Source of the DNA: Saccharothrix coeruleofusca
GTDB lineage: Bacteria; Actinomycetota; Actinomycetes; Mycobacteriales; Pseudonocardiaceae
Assembly: GCF_014648515.1 (NCBI RefSeq)
Contig: NZ_BMRG01000015.1
Coordinates: 31,620-95,619, forward strand
Length of the DNA stretch: 64,000 nt
Direction: 5' to 3'
Positions 26,210 through 36,403 of the stretch are shown one piece after another. Within the stretch, counting starts at the first letter, position 1, and the number at the start of each line of letters is the position of its first letter. Under the pieces are notes generated by a model. That model was given only the letters and a program-made list of their open reading frames with translations, did not search any database and was not told the DNA's origin. Position numbers and translations under genes: made by a program.

Positions 26210-26374
26210 GTGCCGAACGACGAGGGTGGCTCCCCACCCGTCCGCGAGCAGGGCGGCGACCCGGTGTGCTGGCTGGAGCGCGTGTGCCCGGAGTGCGGGC
26301 TGTTCGTCGAGGACGAGCCGCCCGCGGTGTGCGGGCGGTGCGGCGCGCCGATCCCCGAGGAGGACGCGCGGTGA
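26210..26374 (+). CDS. Small zinc-ribbon protein, 54 residues
   Basis: GTG 26210 follows GAGGGGGCGAGG. The protein carries two CxxC knuckles, VCPECGLF (about residues 26-29) and VCGRCGAP (about 41-44), a rubredoxin-like zinc ribbon, with acidic flanks. Its stop overlaps the next start (GTGA), so both are translated together. Zinc ribbons of this size often bind nucleic acid or protein; no closer identity is visible. Confidence 0.8.
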   Translation: MPNDEGGSPPVREQGGDPVCWLERVCPECGLFVEDEPPAVCGRCGAPIPEEDAR

Positions 26375-26790
26375 CCGCCGTGGCGGCAGGCGCCCTGTTC
26401 ACGTGGCTGGGCATGGTGCTGGCGATCTCGTTCCTGGAGGCGCCGCTGAAGTTCCGCGCGCCGGGCGTGACGGTGCCGATCGGCCTGGGCATCGGCCGGA
26501 TCGTCTTCCGGGGGCTCAACGCGGCGGAGGCGGTGCTCGCGGCCGTGGTCGTCGTCGCGGTCGCGGCGGGCGACGTGCCCGGTCGGGTCGTGGTGGCGAT
26601 CGGGGTCGCGGTGGGCGTGCTGGTGCTGCAGCTGGCCGCGATCCGCCCGGTGCTCAACCGCCGCTCCGACCGCGTGCTCGCGGGCGAGACGCCGCCCCGG
26701 TCCCGCGCCCACCACGCCTACGTCGCCGCCGAGGTGGTGAAGGTCGCCGCACTGGTCACCTCCGGGGTGCTGGCGCTGTCCGCCGTGTGA
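26371..26790 (+). CDS. Four-helix integral membrane protein
   Basis: 139 residues. Hydrophobic segments lie at about 3-22, 48-70, 72-92 and 115-137, with short charged loops. The motif EAPLKFRAPGVTVPIGLGIGR sits after helix 1. No enzyme motif is visible. The GTG start overlaps the zinc-ribbon stop. I do not recognise the family with certainty. Confidence 0.75.
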   Translation: MTAVAAGALFTWLGMVLAISFLEAPLKFRAPGVTVPIGLGIGRIVFRGLNAAEAVLAAVVVVAVAAGDVPGRVVVAIGVAVGVLVLQLAAIRPVLNRRSDRVLAGETPPRSRAHHAYVAAEVVKVAALVTSGVLALSAV

Positions 26791-26930
26791 GGCGTCCGTT
26801 CACAGCAGCACGCCCGGTCAACACGACCCCGCTTACGGGTCTGGTGGCACCCGGCCGCTCCTGGTTGCTTGGAACGCGGGGAGTTCTCTGCCCACGACGC
26901 TCCCCGCACCCTGCACACGAGGAGACGACC

Positions 26931-27497
26931 ATGATCGTGCGAAAGGCCGCGCGCGTCGCCGTGGCCGCGCTGGGACTGCTGCTGCCGCTGGTCGGCGTGG
27001 CCGCGCCCACCGCGGCGGCACAGCCGCAGGCGCAGGCGCTCACCCTGTACTACGACACCAGCCAGGCCCAGGAGTTCGCCGCGGACTGGGACAAGGCCGC
27101 CACGAACTGGAACAGCTCGGTGAGCAACGTCCGGCTGGTCAAGCGCGGCTCCGGCACGCCCACCAACATCCGCGTCCTCGCCGACGACGGCTGGCCGCGC
27201 GCCTACGTCAGCTCGCTGGGCAACGGCACCGTCTACATGGGACGCCAAGCCGTTGAGCAGGGCTACCACCGGCCCCGGATCACCACCCACGAGATCGGGC
27301 ACATCCTCGGCCTGCCCGACCGGCGGACCGGCCTGTGCGCGGACCTGATGTCCGGGTCCAGCGCCCCGACCTCGTGCAAGAACGAGCTGCCCAACGCCGC
27401 CGAGCGGGCCCAGGTGGAGCGGAACTTCGCGGGCCGACTGGCCGGAGTCGAGGTCCGCGCGGCGGGCTACTCGGGCGCGGAGTGCTTCGTGTACTGA
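26931..27497 (+). CDS. Secreted snapalysin-type zinc metalloprotease
   Basis: 188 residues. A signal peptide (about 1-29, ending AAA) is followed by a small M7-type protease domain. The zinc-binding metzincin motif HEIGHILGLPD (about 122-132) ends in Asp rather than His as third ligand, the snapalysin hallmark. It is followed by the ADLMSGSSAP Met-turn and paired cysteines. Snapalysins are normally made with a LysR neighbour, which is absent here. ATG 26931 follows GAGGAG. Confidence 0.92.
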   Translation: MIVRKAARVAVAALGLLLPLVGVAAPTAAAQPQAQALTLYYDTSQAQEFAADWDKAATNWNSSVSNVRLVKRGSGTPTNIRVLADDGWPRAYVSSLGNGTVYMGRQAVEQGYHRPRITTHEIGHILGLPDRRTGLCADLMSGSSAPTSCKNELPNAAERAQVERNFAGRLAGVEVRAAGYSGAECFVY

Positions 27498-27516
27498 CGA
27501 CCCGCGCGCCGGGACA

Positions 27517-27545
27517 GCGGCCGACACCGCGCCGGTGTCGGCCGC
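27517..27545. terminator. Bidirectional terminator hairpin
   Basis: 12-bp arms GCGGCCGACACC (27517-27528) and its complement (27534-27545), 5-base loop, between convergent protease and dioxygenase genes. Confidence 0.75.
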
Positions 27546-27565
27546 GCCGCCGGGCGGCGCGCGGT

Positions 27566-28426
27566 TCAGGCGGGTTGCAGGACGAAGTCGTACCGGGCCT
27601 GGACCCACGGCACGGCGGACTCGCCGCCGTCCGGGGTGGGGCCCGGTTCACGCGGCTCGAAGGCCACCACGAGCTCCTGCTTGGTGCCGAACACGACGTC
27701 GCTGTCCAGGTACTGCGCGCCTTCCTGGAACAGGTGGGTGATCAGCGGCCGGTACCCGTCCACGGCGAGCAGGAAGTGCACGTGGGCGGGCCGGAAGTGG
27801 CTGATCCCGGTCTGCCGGATCAGGTCGCCGACCGGGCCGTCCATCGGGATCGAGTAGCCCTTGGGCGTGATGGTGCGCACGCAGTACGCGCCGTCTGCGC
27901 GGGTGCGGTACTTCGCGCGCAACCGGGCTTCGTCGACCTCCCCCAGCTGGGCTTCGTAGTTGCCGTCGGCGTCGGCCTGCCAGACGTCCAGCACCGCGTC
28001 GCCGACCGGCGTGCCGTCCAGGGATCGCACGGTGCCGGTGATGTAGAGCGGCGTCCCGGCCACGCCGTCGGACATGTCCCCGCCGAACCCCAGCTCGGGC
28101 GAGCCGTCGACGTGGAACGGCCCCAGCACGGTGGCGGGGGTCGCGGCCGGGTCGAGGCGGTGGTTGAGCTGCACCACCAGCATGCTCAGCCCGAGCACGT
28201 CGGAGGCGAGGATGAACTCCTCCCGCTTGTCGTCGCTGATCTGCCCGGTCGCGGTCAGCCACCGGATGGCGGCGGCCCACTCGGCCTCGGTGAGCCGGAC
28301 CTCGCGGGCGAACGCGTGCAGGTGCCGGACCAGGGCGGTGAGCAGCTCGCGCGTGCGCGGGTCGCGCGCGGTGGCCCAGCGCCGGACGGCCAGTTCGGTG
28401 ATGTTGTCCTCGGTGACCAGCTGCAT
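27566..28426 (-). CDS. Intradiol ring-cleavage dioxygenase (hydroxyquinol/catechol 1,2-type)
   Basis: 286 residues. An N-terminal helical dimerisation domain (1-95) is followed by the beta-sandwich dioxygenase core. The Fe(III) ligands are visible: Tyr in GNYEAQ, Tyr in KGYSIPMDGPVG, and both His in RPAHVHFLL (about 215-219). The family opens catechols or hydroxyquinol between the hydroxyls to give muconate- or maleylacetate-type acids. The N-terminal length favours hydroxyquinol 1,2-dioxygenases. It is last in a minus-strand run with citryl-CoA-lyase-like and CoA-transferase genes. Confidence 0.9.
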   Translation of the reverse strand: MQLVTEDNITELAVRRWATARDPRTRELLTALVRHLHAFAREVRLTEAEWAAAIRWLTATGQISDDKREEFILASDVLGLSMLVVQLNHRLDPAATPATVLGPFHVDGSPELGFGGDMSDGVAGTPLYITGTVRSLDGTPVGDAVLDVWQADADGNYEAQLGEVDEARLRAKYRTRADGAYCVRTITPKGYSIPMDGPVGDLIRQTGISHFRPAHVHFLLAVDGYRPLITHLFQEGAQYLDSDVVFGTKQELVVAFEPREPGPTPDGGESAVPWVQARYDFVLQPA

Positions 28427-28459
28427 TGCTGTCTCCTGCGGTTCGGTCCGGGCGGGTCG

Positions 28460-29266
28460 TCAGGAAGGGCGGTAGGGGTCCGGGTCGACGGAGGCGTTGT
28501 TCAGGTCCACGGACAGGAAGATGTCGTTGCCCACGGGGTGGCGCAGCTCTTCGGCGAGCTGCCCGATCAGTCCGGCGGTGCGGGCCAGCAGCGCGAACCC
28601 GCGCAGCAGCTCCAGCGGCAGGCCGAGATCGGCCAGCGCGGCGCCGCACACGCCCGCGCCGTTGAGCGGCAACCGCTTGCCGAGCACCCGCGGGTGCACG
28701 CGGCCGATCGCCGCGAACAGCGCCAGGTGCGGTCCGAACAGCCCCTCCTCGGCGGCGATGGCCATCAGCCGGGGGGTGCGGGGGTCGCCGTCCTTGTGCA
28801 CGTGGTGGCCCAGCCCCGGCACGAACCGCCCCGCCTCGCGCCGCGCGCGCACCGTGGCCAGCGCGAGCGCGTCCCAGCCCGCGTCGTCGGTCGGCGGCCC
28901 GCCCTCGGCGCGGGTCAGCACGTCGTGCAGGAACCGGCCGCAGTCCTCGGTCACCCCCAGGAAGCGGGAACCGCCGCCGAGCAGGCCCGCCGCGAGCGCG
29001 CCCTGCACCGAGTCGGGGGCGGACAGGTAGGTCAGCCGGGTGACGATGGCGGTCGGGGTGAAGCCGTGGTCGGCCAGCGCGGCCAGCACCGCCTCGAACA
29101 CCCGCGTCTGGCCCCTGCTCGGGCGGCGCTGGGTGGCCAGCCAGAACGCCAGCTCGCCGAAGCCGACCTCGCCCATCACCTCCCGCGCGAGGTCGTGGCC
29201 GAGCAGGGTGATCCGGTCCGGGGACGACGCCCCGAGCGCGGTCCGGTAGACCGGTCGGTCAGCCAC
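28460..29266 (-). CDS. Citrate synthase-fold protein, citryl-CoA lyase-like
   Basis: 268 residues, much shorter than citrate synthase (about 370-430). Citrate-synthase landmarks remain: GLGHHVHKDGDPRTPRL (about 147-163), with the active-site His, and the GNDIFLSVDLNN end in place of the usual PxVD segment. This fits the short citryl-CoA lyase-type subfamily that pairs with class III CoA transferases. Its start overlaps the transferase stop by 8 bases, so transfer of CoA and C-C cleavage are probably consecutive steps. The organic acid is unknown. Confidence 0.8.
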   Translation of the reverse strand: MADRPVYRTALGASSPDRITLLGHDLAREVMGEVGFGELAFWLATQRRPSRGQTRVFEAVLAALADHGFTPTAIVTRLTYLSAPDSVQGALAAGLLGGGSRFLGVTEDCGRFLHDVLTRAEGGPPTDDAGWDALALATVRARREAGRFVPGLGHHVHKDGDPRTPRLMAIAAEEGLFGPHLALFAAIGRVHPRVLGKRLPLNGAGVCGAALADLGLPLELLRGFALLARTAGLIGQLAEELRHPVGNDIFLSVDLNNASVDPDPYRPS

Positions 29267-30443
29267 GGCGCTCCTCCCTCGGAGTGCTCAGCCACGCGCG
29301 CAGCTCGGCGCCGTGCTCGTCGAGGTCGGGCGGGGGCAGCCGGTAGACGGCGGGGGTCTCGGAGAAGCGGATCGGGTGCCGTGTGGTCGGCACCGCGCGC
29401 TCGCCCTCGCCGACCACGACCACCGGGTCCAGCTCGAACCGCTCCGCCATGGCGAACCCCCCGTCGATGGTGTTGATCGGCCCGCAGGGCACCCCGGCGG
29501 CCACGAGCAGGTCGAACCACTCGACCGCGCCGCGCGTGGCCAGCCGCTGGACCAGCACCGGGCGCAGCTGATCGCGGTTGCGGGTGCGGTCGGCGTTGCG
29601 GGCGAAGCGCGGGTCGTCGGGCACCTCGGGCAGCCCCAGCACCTGGCACAGCTTGCGGAACTGGCCGTCGTTGGCCGCGGCGACGATCAGGTCGTGGTCG
29701 GCGGTGGGCAGCGGCTCGTACGGGAAGACGCTGGGGTGGGCGTTGCCCATCCGGTACGGCACGGTGCCGCCCGCCACGAACGCGGAGCTGTGGTTGACCA
29801 GGCCGGTCAGCGCCGAGGACAGCAGGTTGACCTCGACGTGCTGGCCCCGCCCGGTGGCCTCGCGGTGGCGCAGCGCGGCCAGCACGCCGATGGCGGCGTG
29901 GTTGCCCGCCATCACGTCGAACACCGAGATGCCCGCGCGGTAGGGCGGCCCGTCGGGGTCGCCGGTGAGGCTCATCAGCCCGGAGATCGCCTGCACCATC
30001 AGGTCGTAGCCGGGCACGTGCCCGCCCGCACCCGAGCCGAACCCGGTGATCGAGGCGTAGACCGCGGCCGGGTTGTCCGCGCGCACGCTGTCGTAGTCCA
30101 GGCCGTACTTGGCCATGCCGCCGGGCTTGAAGTTCTCGATCACCACGTCCGCTCGCCGCACCAGCTCGCGGGCCAGGCGCGCGTCGGCCTCCTCGCGCAG
30201 GTCCAGCACGATGGAGCGCTTGCCGCGGTTGACGCCGAGGTAGTAGGTGGAGACTTCGTCGCGCACCGGGGGCACCCAGGTGCGCGTCTCGTCGCCGCGC
30301 GGCCCCTCCACCTTGACCACCTCGGCGCCCAGGTCGGCCAGCAGCATGGTCGCGTAGGGGCCCGCGAGCACCCTGGAGAAGTCGGCGACCAGGATTCCCG
30401 CGAGCGGTCCCGCGGTGGTTGGGGCAGCACTGTTGTCCGTCAT
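29259..30443 (-). CDS. CaiB/BaiF-type class III CoA transferase
   Basis: 394 residues. Family landmarks are LVADFSRVLAGPYATMLLADLGAEVVKVE (opening, about 16-44) and the catalytic Asp region GYDLMVQAISGLMSLTG (about 141-157). The tail is VPCGPINTIDGGFA. It moves CoA between carboxylates. ATG 30443 is chosen because the conserved domain starts there. A long in-frame reading upstream covers the end of the amidohydrolase gene antisense to reason and the operator, and is not coding. Operator 30468-30485 lies 25 bases upstream. Confidence 0.9.
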   Translation of the reverse strand: MTDNSAAPTTAGPLAGILVADFSRVLAGPYATMLLADLGAEVVKVEGPRGDETRTWVPPVRDEVSTYYLGVNRGKRSIVLDLREEADARLARELVRRADVVIENFKPGGMAKYGLDYDSVRADNPAAVYASITGFGSGAGGHVPGYDLMVQAISGLMSLTGDPDGPPYRAGISVFDVMAGNHAAIGVLAALRHREATGRGQHVEVNLLSSALTGLVNHSSAFVAGGTVPYRMGNAHPSVFPYEPLPTADHDLIVAAANDGQFRKLCQVLGLPEVPDDPRFARNADRTRNRDQLRPVLVQRLATRGAVEWFDLLVAAGVPCGPINTIDGGFAMAERFELDPVVVVGEGERAVPTTRHPIRFSETPAVYRLPPPDLDEHGAELRAWLSTPREERRG

Positions 30444-30485
30444 CCCGATCCGCACTGTTGTCCGTACAGCGGACGATCGTCCGTT
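30427..30485 (-). promoter_or_regulatory. Operator cluster of the CoA-transferase operon
   Basis: Palindrome AGCGGACGATCGTCCGTT (30468-30485) matches 14 of 18 bases with the operator before the amidohydrolase gene. Two direct copies of GCACTGTTGTCCGT (30427-30440, 30452-30465) carry extra half-sites, one reaching into the start codon. An IclR-type regulator encoded nearby is the likely binder. Confidence 0.65.
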
Positions 30486-30526
30486 GAATTGAGCATCGGT
30501 CACCCCGTGGGCGGCGTCAAGACCGG

Positions 30527-31972
30527 TCAGCCCTGGCCGTGAGTGGTCGCGCTGCGGTAGTCGGTGTAGGTGTAGGGGTTGTCGAGCACCTCGGCGGTGG
30601 GGACGTCCGGGTTCATCCCCTTCCGCCACGCCTCCTCGCCGAGTTCCGCGCGCAGGTGCTCGACGGTCCGCTCCACGCGCGAGCGGACCGCCGCCAGGTC
30701 GACGCCCACCAGCCGGTGGTCGCGCTTGACCACCCGCCCGTCGACCAGCACCGTGTCCACGTCGCCGCGCTGGGCCTGGAACACGACGTGGCCGTACGGG
30801 TTGAGCAGCGGGAACATCACCGGCGACCGCTCGTTGCGGATCAGCACCAGGTCGGCCTTCTTGCCCACCTCGACGCTGCCCAGGTCGGCCTCGCGGCCCA
30901 GCGCCCGCGCCCCGCCCAGGGTGGCCCACTCGACGACCTGCTCGGCCCGCAGCGCCGAGTGCGTGACGGTCTCCCCCTCGGCGTGGGCCGCCAGGTGCTC
31001 GCGGGCGCGGTCGGCGCTGAGCGTGGCGCGCATGGCGGAGAACAGGTCCCCGCTCCACCACACCGAGGTGTCCATCGACAGCGACACCGGGATGCCGTGG
31101 GCGCGGATGGCCCAGGTGGGCGGGTAGCCCTGGCCCGCGCTCTGCTCGCTCTCGGTCGACACCGACACCGAGCCGCCGGTCGCGGCGATGCGGTGGTAGG
31201 AGTCGGCGGACAGCGAGGCCGCGTGCACGTAGACCGTCCCCGGCGTCATGAAGCCGTGCTCGTGCATCAGCCGGATGCCGTCGTCCCCGGTGGCGCCCCA
31301 GACGCCCGCGTGGGTGGTCACCGCCAGCCCGAGGTCGCGGGCCACCTCGAAGGCGGGCTTCTCGGGGAAGGCCGGGTCGCCGGTGACGTCGAAGGCCAGC
31401 TGGAAGCCGAGCATGTCGTCACCGGTGGTCCGGCGGGAGAAGAAGTCCCGGAACTCGGGGGTGGCCGTCCACGACGCGGGCGCGTCGTGGATGTTGCCGT
31501 AGGCCAGCACGAACCGGCCGGGCACCGCGCGCAGGGCGTCCACCGCGGCGTCCGCGTGCTCGGTGGTCCGCAGCCCGTGCGACCAGTCGACCGTCGTGGT
31601 CACGCCCGCGTCCAGCGCCTCGACCGCGCCCAGCAGGTTGCCCGCGTAGACGTCCTCCGGGCGGAAGACCCGCCCCCACTCCAGGTAGTACCAGACGAAG
31701 TACTGGGTCAGCGTCCAGTCGGCGCCGTAGCCGCGCATCGCGGTCTGCCACAGGTGCCGGTGGGTGTCGATCATGCCCGGCATGACGATGCCGCCGGTCG
31801 CGTCGATCTCCACCGCGCCGTCGGGGGCAGGCAGCCGCGGTCCGACCGCGGCGATCCGGTCGCCCACGACCAGCACGTCGTGGTCGGGCAGCACCCGGCG
31901 CCCGGCGTCGAGGGTGAGGACGGTGCCCCCACGCAGGACCAGGGGGCGGCGGTCGTCGGCGGGCTCGCTCAT
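30527..31972 (-). CDS. Amidohydrolase-superfamily metal-dependent deaminase/hydrolase
   Basis: 481 residues. Subtype III amidohydrolase with metal ligands in DTHRHLW (about 67-73), a His in VTTHAGVWG (about 217-225), a His in TVYVHAASLS and the Asp in SLSMDTSVWW. It belongs to the SAH/guanine deaminase and chlorohydrolase (TrzN/AtzA) group that removes amino or chloro groups from rings. ATG 31972 is preferred over 32023: it has GAGGAG and the family start. The CoA transferase follows it in the same direction. Confidence 0.88.
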   Translation of the reverse strand: MSEPADDRRPLVLRGGTVLTLDAGRRVLPDHDVLVVGDRIAAVGPRLPAPDGAVEIDATGGIVMPGMIDTHRHLWQTAMRGYGADWTLTQYFVWYYLEWGRVFRPEDVYAGNLLGAVEALDAGVTTTVDWSHGLRTTEHADAAVDALRAVPGRFVLAYGNIHDAPASWTATPEFRDFFSRRTTGDDMLGFQLAFDVTGDPAFPEKPAFEVARDLGLAVTTHAGVWGATGDDGIRLMHEHGFMTPGTVYVHAASLSADSYHRIAATGGSVSVSTESEQSAGQGYPPTWAIRAHGIPVSLSMDTSVWWSGDLFSAMRATLSADRAREHLAAHAEGETVTHSALRAEQVVEWATLGGARALGREADLGSVEVGKKADLVLIRNERSPVMFPLLNPYGHVVFQAQRGDVDTVLVDGRVVKRDHRLVGVDLAAVRSRVERTVEHLRAELGEEAWRKGMNPDVPTAEVLDNPYTYTDYRSATTHGQG

Positions 31973-32014
31973 CCGACTACTCCTCGGCATCGTCGCACGG
32001 TCGAGTGACCACGA

Positions 32015-32032
32015 TGCGGACAATCGTCCGCA
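32015..32032 (-). promoter_or_regulatory. Operator upstream of the amidohydrolase gene
   Basis: TGCGGACAATCGTCCGCA, 7-bp perfect arms with a 4-base centre, 43 bases before the start. It shares the GCGGAC...GTCCG pattern with the site at 30468-30485, so two transcription units are probably co-regulated. Confidence 0.7.
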
Positions 32033-32076
32033 GGCGCAGTGTTCAACCTCGGCCGGTGCGCGTCAACCCCCGGCGC

Positions 32077-32886
32077 TCAGGCGACGGTGACCACTGCGTG
32101 CGGCGCGGTGTCCAGCCGCGCGAAGTCGGCGCTGATCTCGCCCGCGGTGTGCAGCAGCAGGGGCAGGTGGTGCTCCACCATGCGCTCCACCGAGGTCTCG
32201 GCCGCGTGGCAGGTGACGTTCACCCCGGCGACGACCCGGCCCGCGCCGTCGCGCAGCGGCGCGGCGATGGAGCGGATGCCGGGGGCCAACTGCTCGTCGG
32301 TCAGCGCCCAACCGCGCGCGCGGACCTCCCGCAGCACCGCGTCGCGCTCGGCGCGGTCGGGTCGCCAGCGCGGCACCAGGCCGGAGCGGGTGGGCTGGGC
32401 GAGCACCGCGTCCAGCTCCGCCTCGGGCAGCGCGGCCAGCTGCACCTTGCCCAGCGAGGTCTGCAGCGCCGGGAAGCGGGTGCCGATCTGCACCGCCAGC
32501 GAGACGATCTTGGGCACCGCCACCCGCGCGACGTAGACGATGTCGGACCCGTCGAGCTGGGCGATCGAGCACGACTCGTTCGTCCTGGCGACCAGGCGCT
32601 CCATGTGCGGCCGCGCGACGTCCCACAGCCCCATCGACCGCACGTAGGCCACGCCCAGCTCGAGCACCCTCGGGGTCAGCGCGAAGCCGCCCTCCCCCTG
32701 GCGGACGTAGCCCAGTTCGGCGAGGGTCAGCAGGATGCGCCGCGCGGTGGGCCGCGCCAACCCCGTCGCGCCCGCCACGTCGCTGAGCGACATCACCGGG
32801 CGGTGCGGCTGGAAGGCTCGGATCACGTCCAGGCCCCGCGCCAGCGCCTCGATGAAGTCCGGACCGGTGTCGGGACGGGGTGCCAT
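32077..32886 (-). CDS. IclR-family regulator (PcaR/PobR-like)
   Basis: 269 residues. The N-terminal winged HTH (about 12-75; SLSDVAGATGLARPTARRILLTLAELGYV) precedes the IclR effector domain (about 85-260; QTSLGKVQLAAL, GIRSIAAPLRDGAGRVVAGVNVTCHA). It resembles regulators of protocatechuate and hydroxybenzoate catabolism. ATG 32886 is taken as start since the HTH begins a few residues later; upstream codons would overlap the argG promoter. It adjoins the catabolic run, which holds two common operators. Confidence 0.9.
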   Translation of the reverse strand: MAPRPDTGPDFIEALARGLDVIRAFQPHRPVMSLSDVAGATGLARPTARRILLTLAELGYVRQGEGGFALTPRVLELGVAYVRSMGLWDVARPHMERLVARTNESCSIAQLDGSDIVYVARVAVPKIVSLAVQIGTRFPALQTSLGKVQLAALPEAELDAVLAQPTRSGLVPRWRPDRAERDAVLREVRARGWALTDEQLAPGIRSIAAPLRDGAGRVVAGVNVTCHAAETSVERMVEHHLPLLLHTAGEISADFARLDTAPHAVVTVA

Positions 32887-32959
32887 GGCAGACCTCTCGC
32901 GTGTGCAGGCCGCGCCACCGCGAGGACGACGCGGCCACAAGACCGTGCGCCCAGGGTAA

Positions 32960-34504
<1,545 letters not shown>

Positions 34505-34510
34505 GCGAAC

Positions 34511-34539
34511 CGGGCGGGCGGCGTGGTGCCGCCCGCCCG
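34511..34539 (+). terminator. Terminator hairpin after argG
   Basis: Perfect 12-bp arms CGGGCGGGCGGC (34511-34522) and its complement (34528-34539), loop GTGGT, 7 bases after the stop codon. Confidence 0.75.
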
Positions 34540-34683
34540 TCACCGCTCGCGTCGGTCCACAAACGCCCGCAGGGCGGCCATCTCGCGGGCAGGCGCCGAG
34601 CGCGAACGGGGCCGCGGGGAAATCCGCTCACGTGTTCGTCCGAGCAGGGGTATAACGGTCCGCCGGAGACAAGGAGCAGCGCG

Positions 34684-35406
34684 ATGGACCCCCGCCTCGG
34701 CTCTACCGGCGAGTTCTGCTGGATGGACCTCAAGACCCACGACGTCCCCGGCACGGCCGACTTCTTCTCGGGGGTACTGGGTTGGCGGTTCGCCACCGAG
34801 GAGGTGGATGGGCGTCCCACGACCACGATCTTCATCGACGATCACCGGATCGGCGGGATGAGCGACCTGGCGAACCCGGTCTACCCGCCCGGTACCCCCG
34901 CGCACATCGCCTACTACCTCGCGGTCGACGACGTCGACGGCGCCACCGCGACAGCGGTGCGGCACGGCGCGAGGCTCGTGGTCGGTCCCTTCGACGCGGG
35001 CGGGCTGGGTCGTGTGTCCACTCTGGTCGATCCCGTCGGCGCGGCCTTCTCCTTGTGGCAGGCGCGGGAGTTCAGCGGGTGGGCGTTCCCGCCGAACGCG
35101 ACCGGCGTGCCGGAGCGCATGGTCCTCGCTTGCGCCGATCCGGTCCGGGCGCAGGAGTTCTACCAGCGGGTGCTCGGCACACCCCCGCGCGCCGCGGAGT
35201 TCGCCGCCGAGTCCACCTCGGAGTTCACCGCTCCTCGGTGGGAACTCGCCCTCACCGTCGCCGACCTCGACCGCGTCGCCGCTCGCGCACGCGGCCGCGG
35301 CGTCCTCTCCCAGTCGCGACACCCGGACCGCCCCACGCTGCGACTGAGCAGCCCGGAGGGCTTGACCTTCCGGCTGCGCTCCCCCGATCCCCGCCCAACG
35401 CCCTGA
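34684..35406 (+). CDS. Two-domain VOC-family (glyoxalase/bleomycin-resistance fold) protein
   Basis: 240 residues: two vicinal-oxygen-chelate modules (about 8-120 and 130-235). The first opens GEFCWMDLKTHDVPGTADFFSGVLGW, the typical metal-site strand of the actinobacterial VOC group often called hydroxylase or 27 kDa antigen Cfp30B-like. The second module (MVLACADPVRAQEFYQRVLG) is more degenerate. ATG 34684 follows AAGGAG. Substrate not predictable; fosfomycin or bleomycin resistance is not supported by any neighbour. Confidence 0.85.
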   Translation: MDPRLGSTGEFCWMDLKTHDVPGTADFFSGVLGWRFATEEVDGRPTTTIFIDDHRIGGMSDLANPVYPPGTPAHIAYYLAVDDVDGATATAVRHGARLVVGPFDAGGLGRVSTLVDPVGAAFSLWQAREFSGWAFPPNATGVPERMVLACADPVRAQEFYQRVLGTPPRAAEFAAESTSEFTAPRWELALTVADLDRVAARARGRGVLSQSRHPDRPTLRLSSPEGLTFRLRSPDPRPTP

Positions 35407-35428
35407 CCGACCGCCACGCCCGCGGATG

Positions 35429-36238
35429 TCACAGCGCCAGCGCCGCCCTGGTCACGTCCTCGGGATACGGGGAGCGCGCGAGGGCTTCGCCGTCGGTGAG
35501 CTCCCCCGCCGCGACGGCGGTCCTGAGCGCGACGAGCCGGGCGAGCCCGTCGCGGTGCCGGGCGACGAAGGCCGCGTCGACGGGGTCGCCGTGCCCGGCG
35601 ACGACGACGCGGGGCGAGAGCGCCAGGAGCGCGTCGAGCGCCGCGGGCCAGTCCGCGAGGTGCGCGTCGACGCCGAAGGACTCGGCGGTCCAGCCGTGCG
35701 GGCCGTGCTCGACGACGTCGCCCGCGAAGACGACGCCCACGTCGGGCACGTGCACCAGCACGTCGTGATCGGTGTGGGCGGGGCCGAGGTGGACCAACCG
35801 CACCACCCGGCCGCCGAGGTCCAGTTCGGCGTCGGTGCGCAGGAGGCGGTTCGGCGGGGTGATCGTCGTGTTCCGCAGCGCGTCGGCGATCCCGGTCTTG
35901 CCCTGGGCGCGGTAGTCGGCGGCCCACTTCAGGCGCGAGGTCTCGCCGTGGGCCGCGAGTTCACCCGCGCAGCCCTGGTGGGCCCAGACCTCGCACGGCA
36001 GGAACGGGGTCGTGCCGAAGCAGTGGTCGAAGTGCGCGTGGGTGTAGACCAGGGTCCACGGCAGTGCGGTGATCCCGCGCACCGCCGCGGCGAGTTCCGC
36101 GCCTTGCGCCACGTCGCCCCTGCTGTCGACCACCAGGCAGGCGTCGTCGCCGACCACCAGCCCGACGGTGAGGTCGAGTTCGCCGTAGCGGCGCGCGTGC
36201 ACGTGGTCGGCGACCTCGATCCAGCGTCCGTCGGTCAT
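35429..36238 (-). CDS. Metallo-beta-lactamase-fold hydrolase
   Basis: 269 residues. The zinc signature HxHxDH is in YTHAHFDHCFG (about 65-75). A downstream His in HLGPAHTDHDVLVH, an Asp in VVFAGDVVEHG and a final His in VVAGHGDPVD complete two metal sites. This fits the glyoxalase II/lactonase-like group. Convergent with the VOC gene, with only 22 bases between. Enzyme substrate unknown. Confidence 0.88.
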   Translation of the reverse strand: MTDGRWIEVADHVHARRYGELDLTVGLVVGDDACLVVDSRGDVAQGAELAAAVRGITALPWTLVYTHAHFDHCFGTTPFLPCEVWAHQGCAGELAAHGETSRLKWAADYRAQGKTGIADALRNTTITPPNRLLRTDAELDLGGRVVRLVHLGPAHTDHDVLVHVPDVGVVFAGDVVEHGPHGWTAESFGVDAHLADWPAALDALLALSPRVVVAGHGDPVDAAFVARHRDGLARLVALRTAVAAGELTDGEALARSPYPEDVTRAALAL

Positions 36239-36403
36239 CGGTGCTGTCTCCTCTTCTGCCGGGATGCGGTGGTGGGCTGATCCGAAGATAGGCGTGGGAC
36301 CGGTCCCGCCGCGCGAGGCCACTGTGGGCACGAAGTCCGCGGTGCTCGCGGGGACCGGACGGCCCCTGGCAGCCGCGACACCACCGGATCAGGAGGACCT
36401 GTC

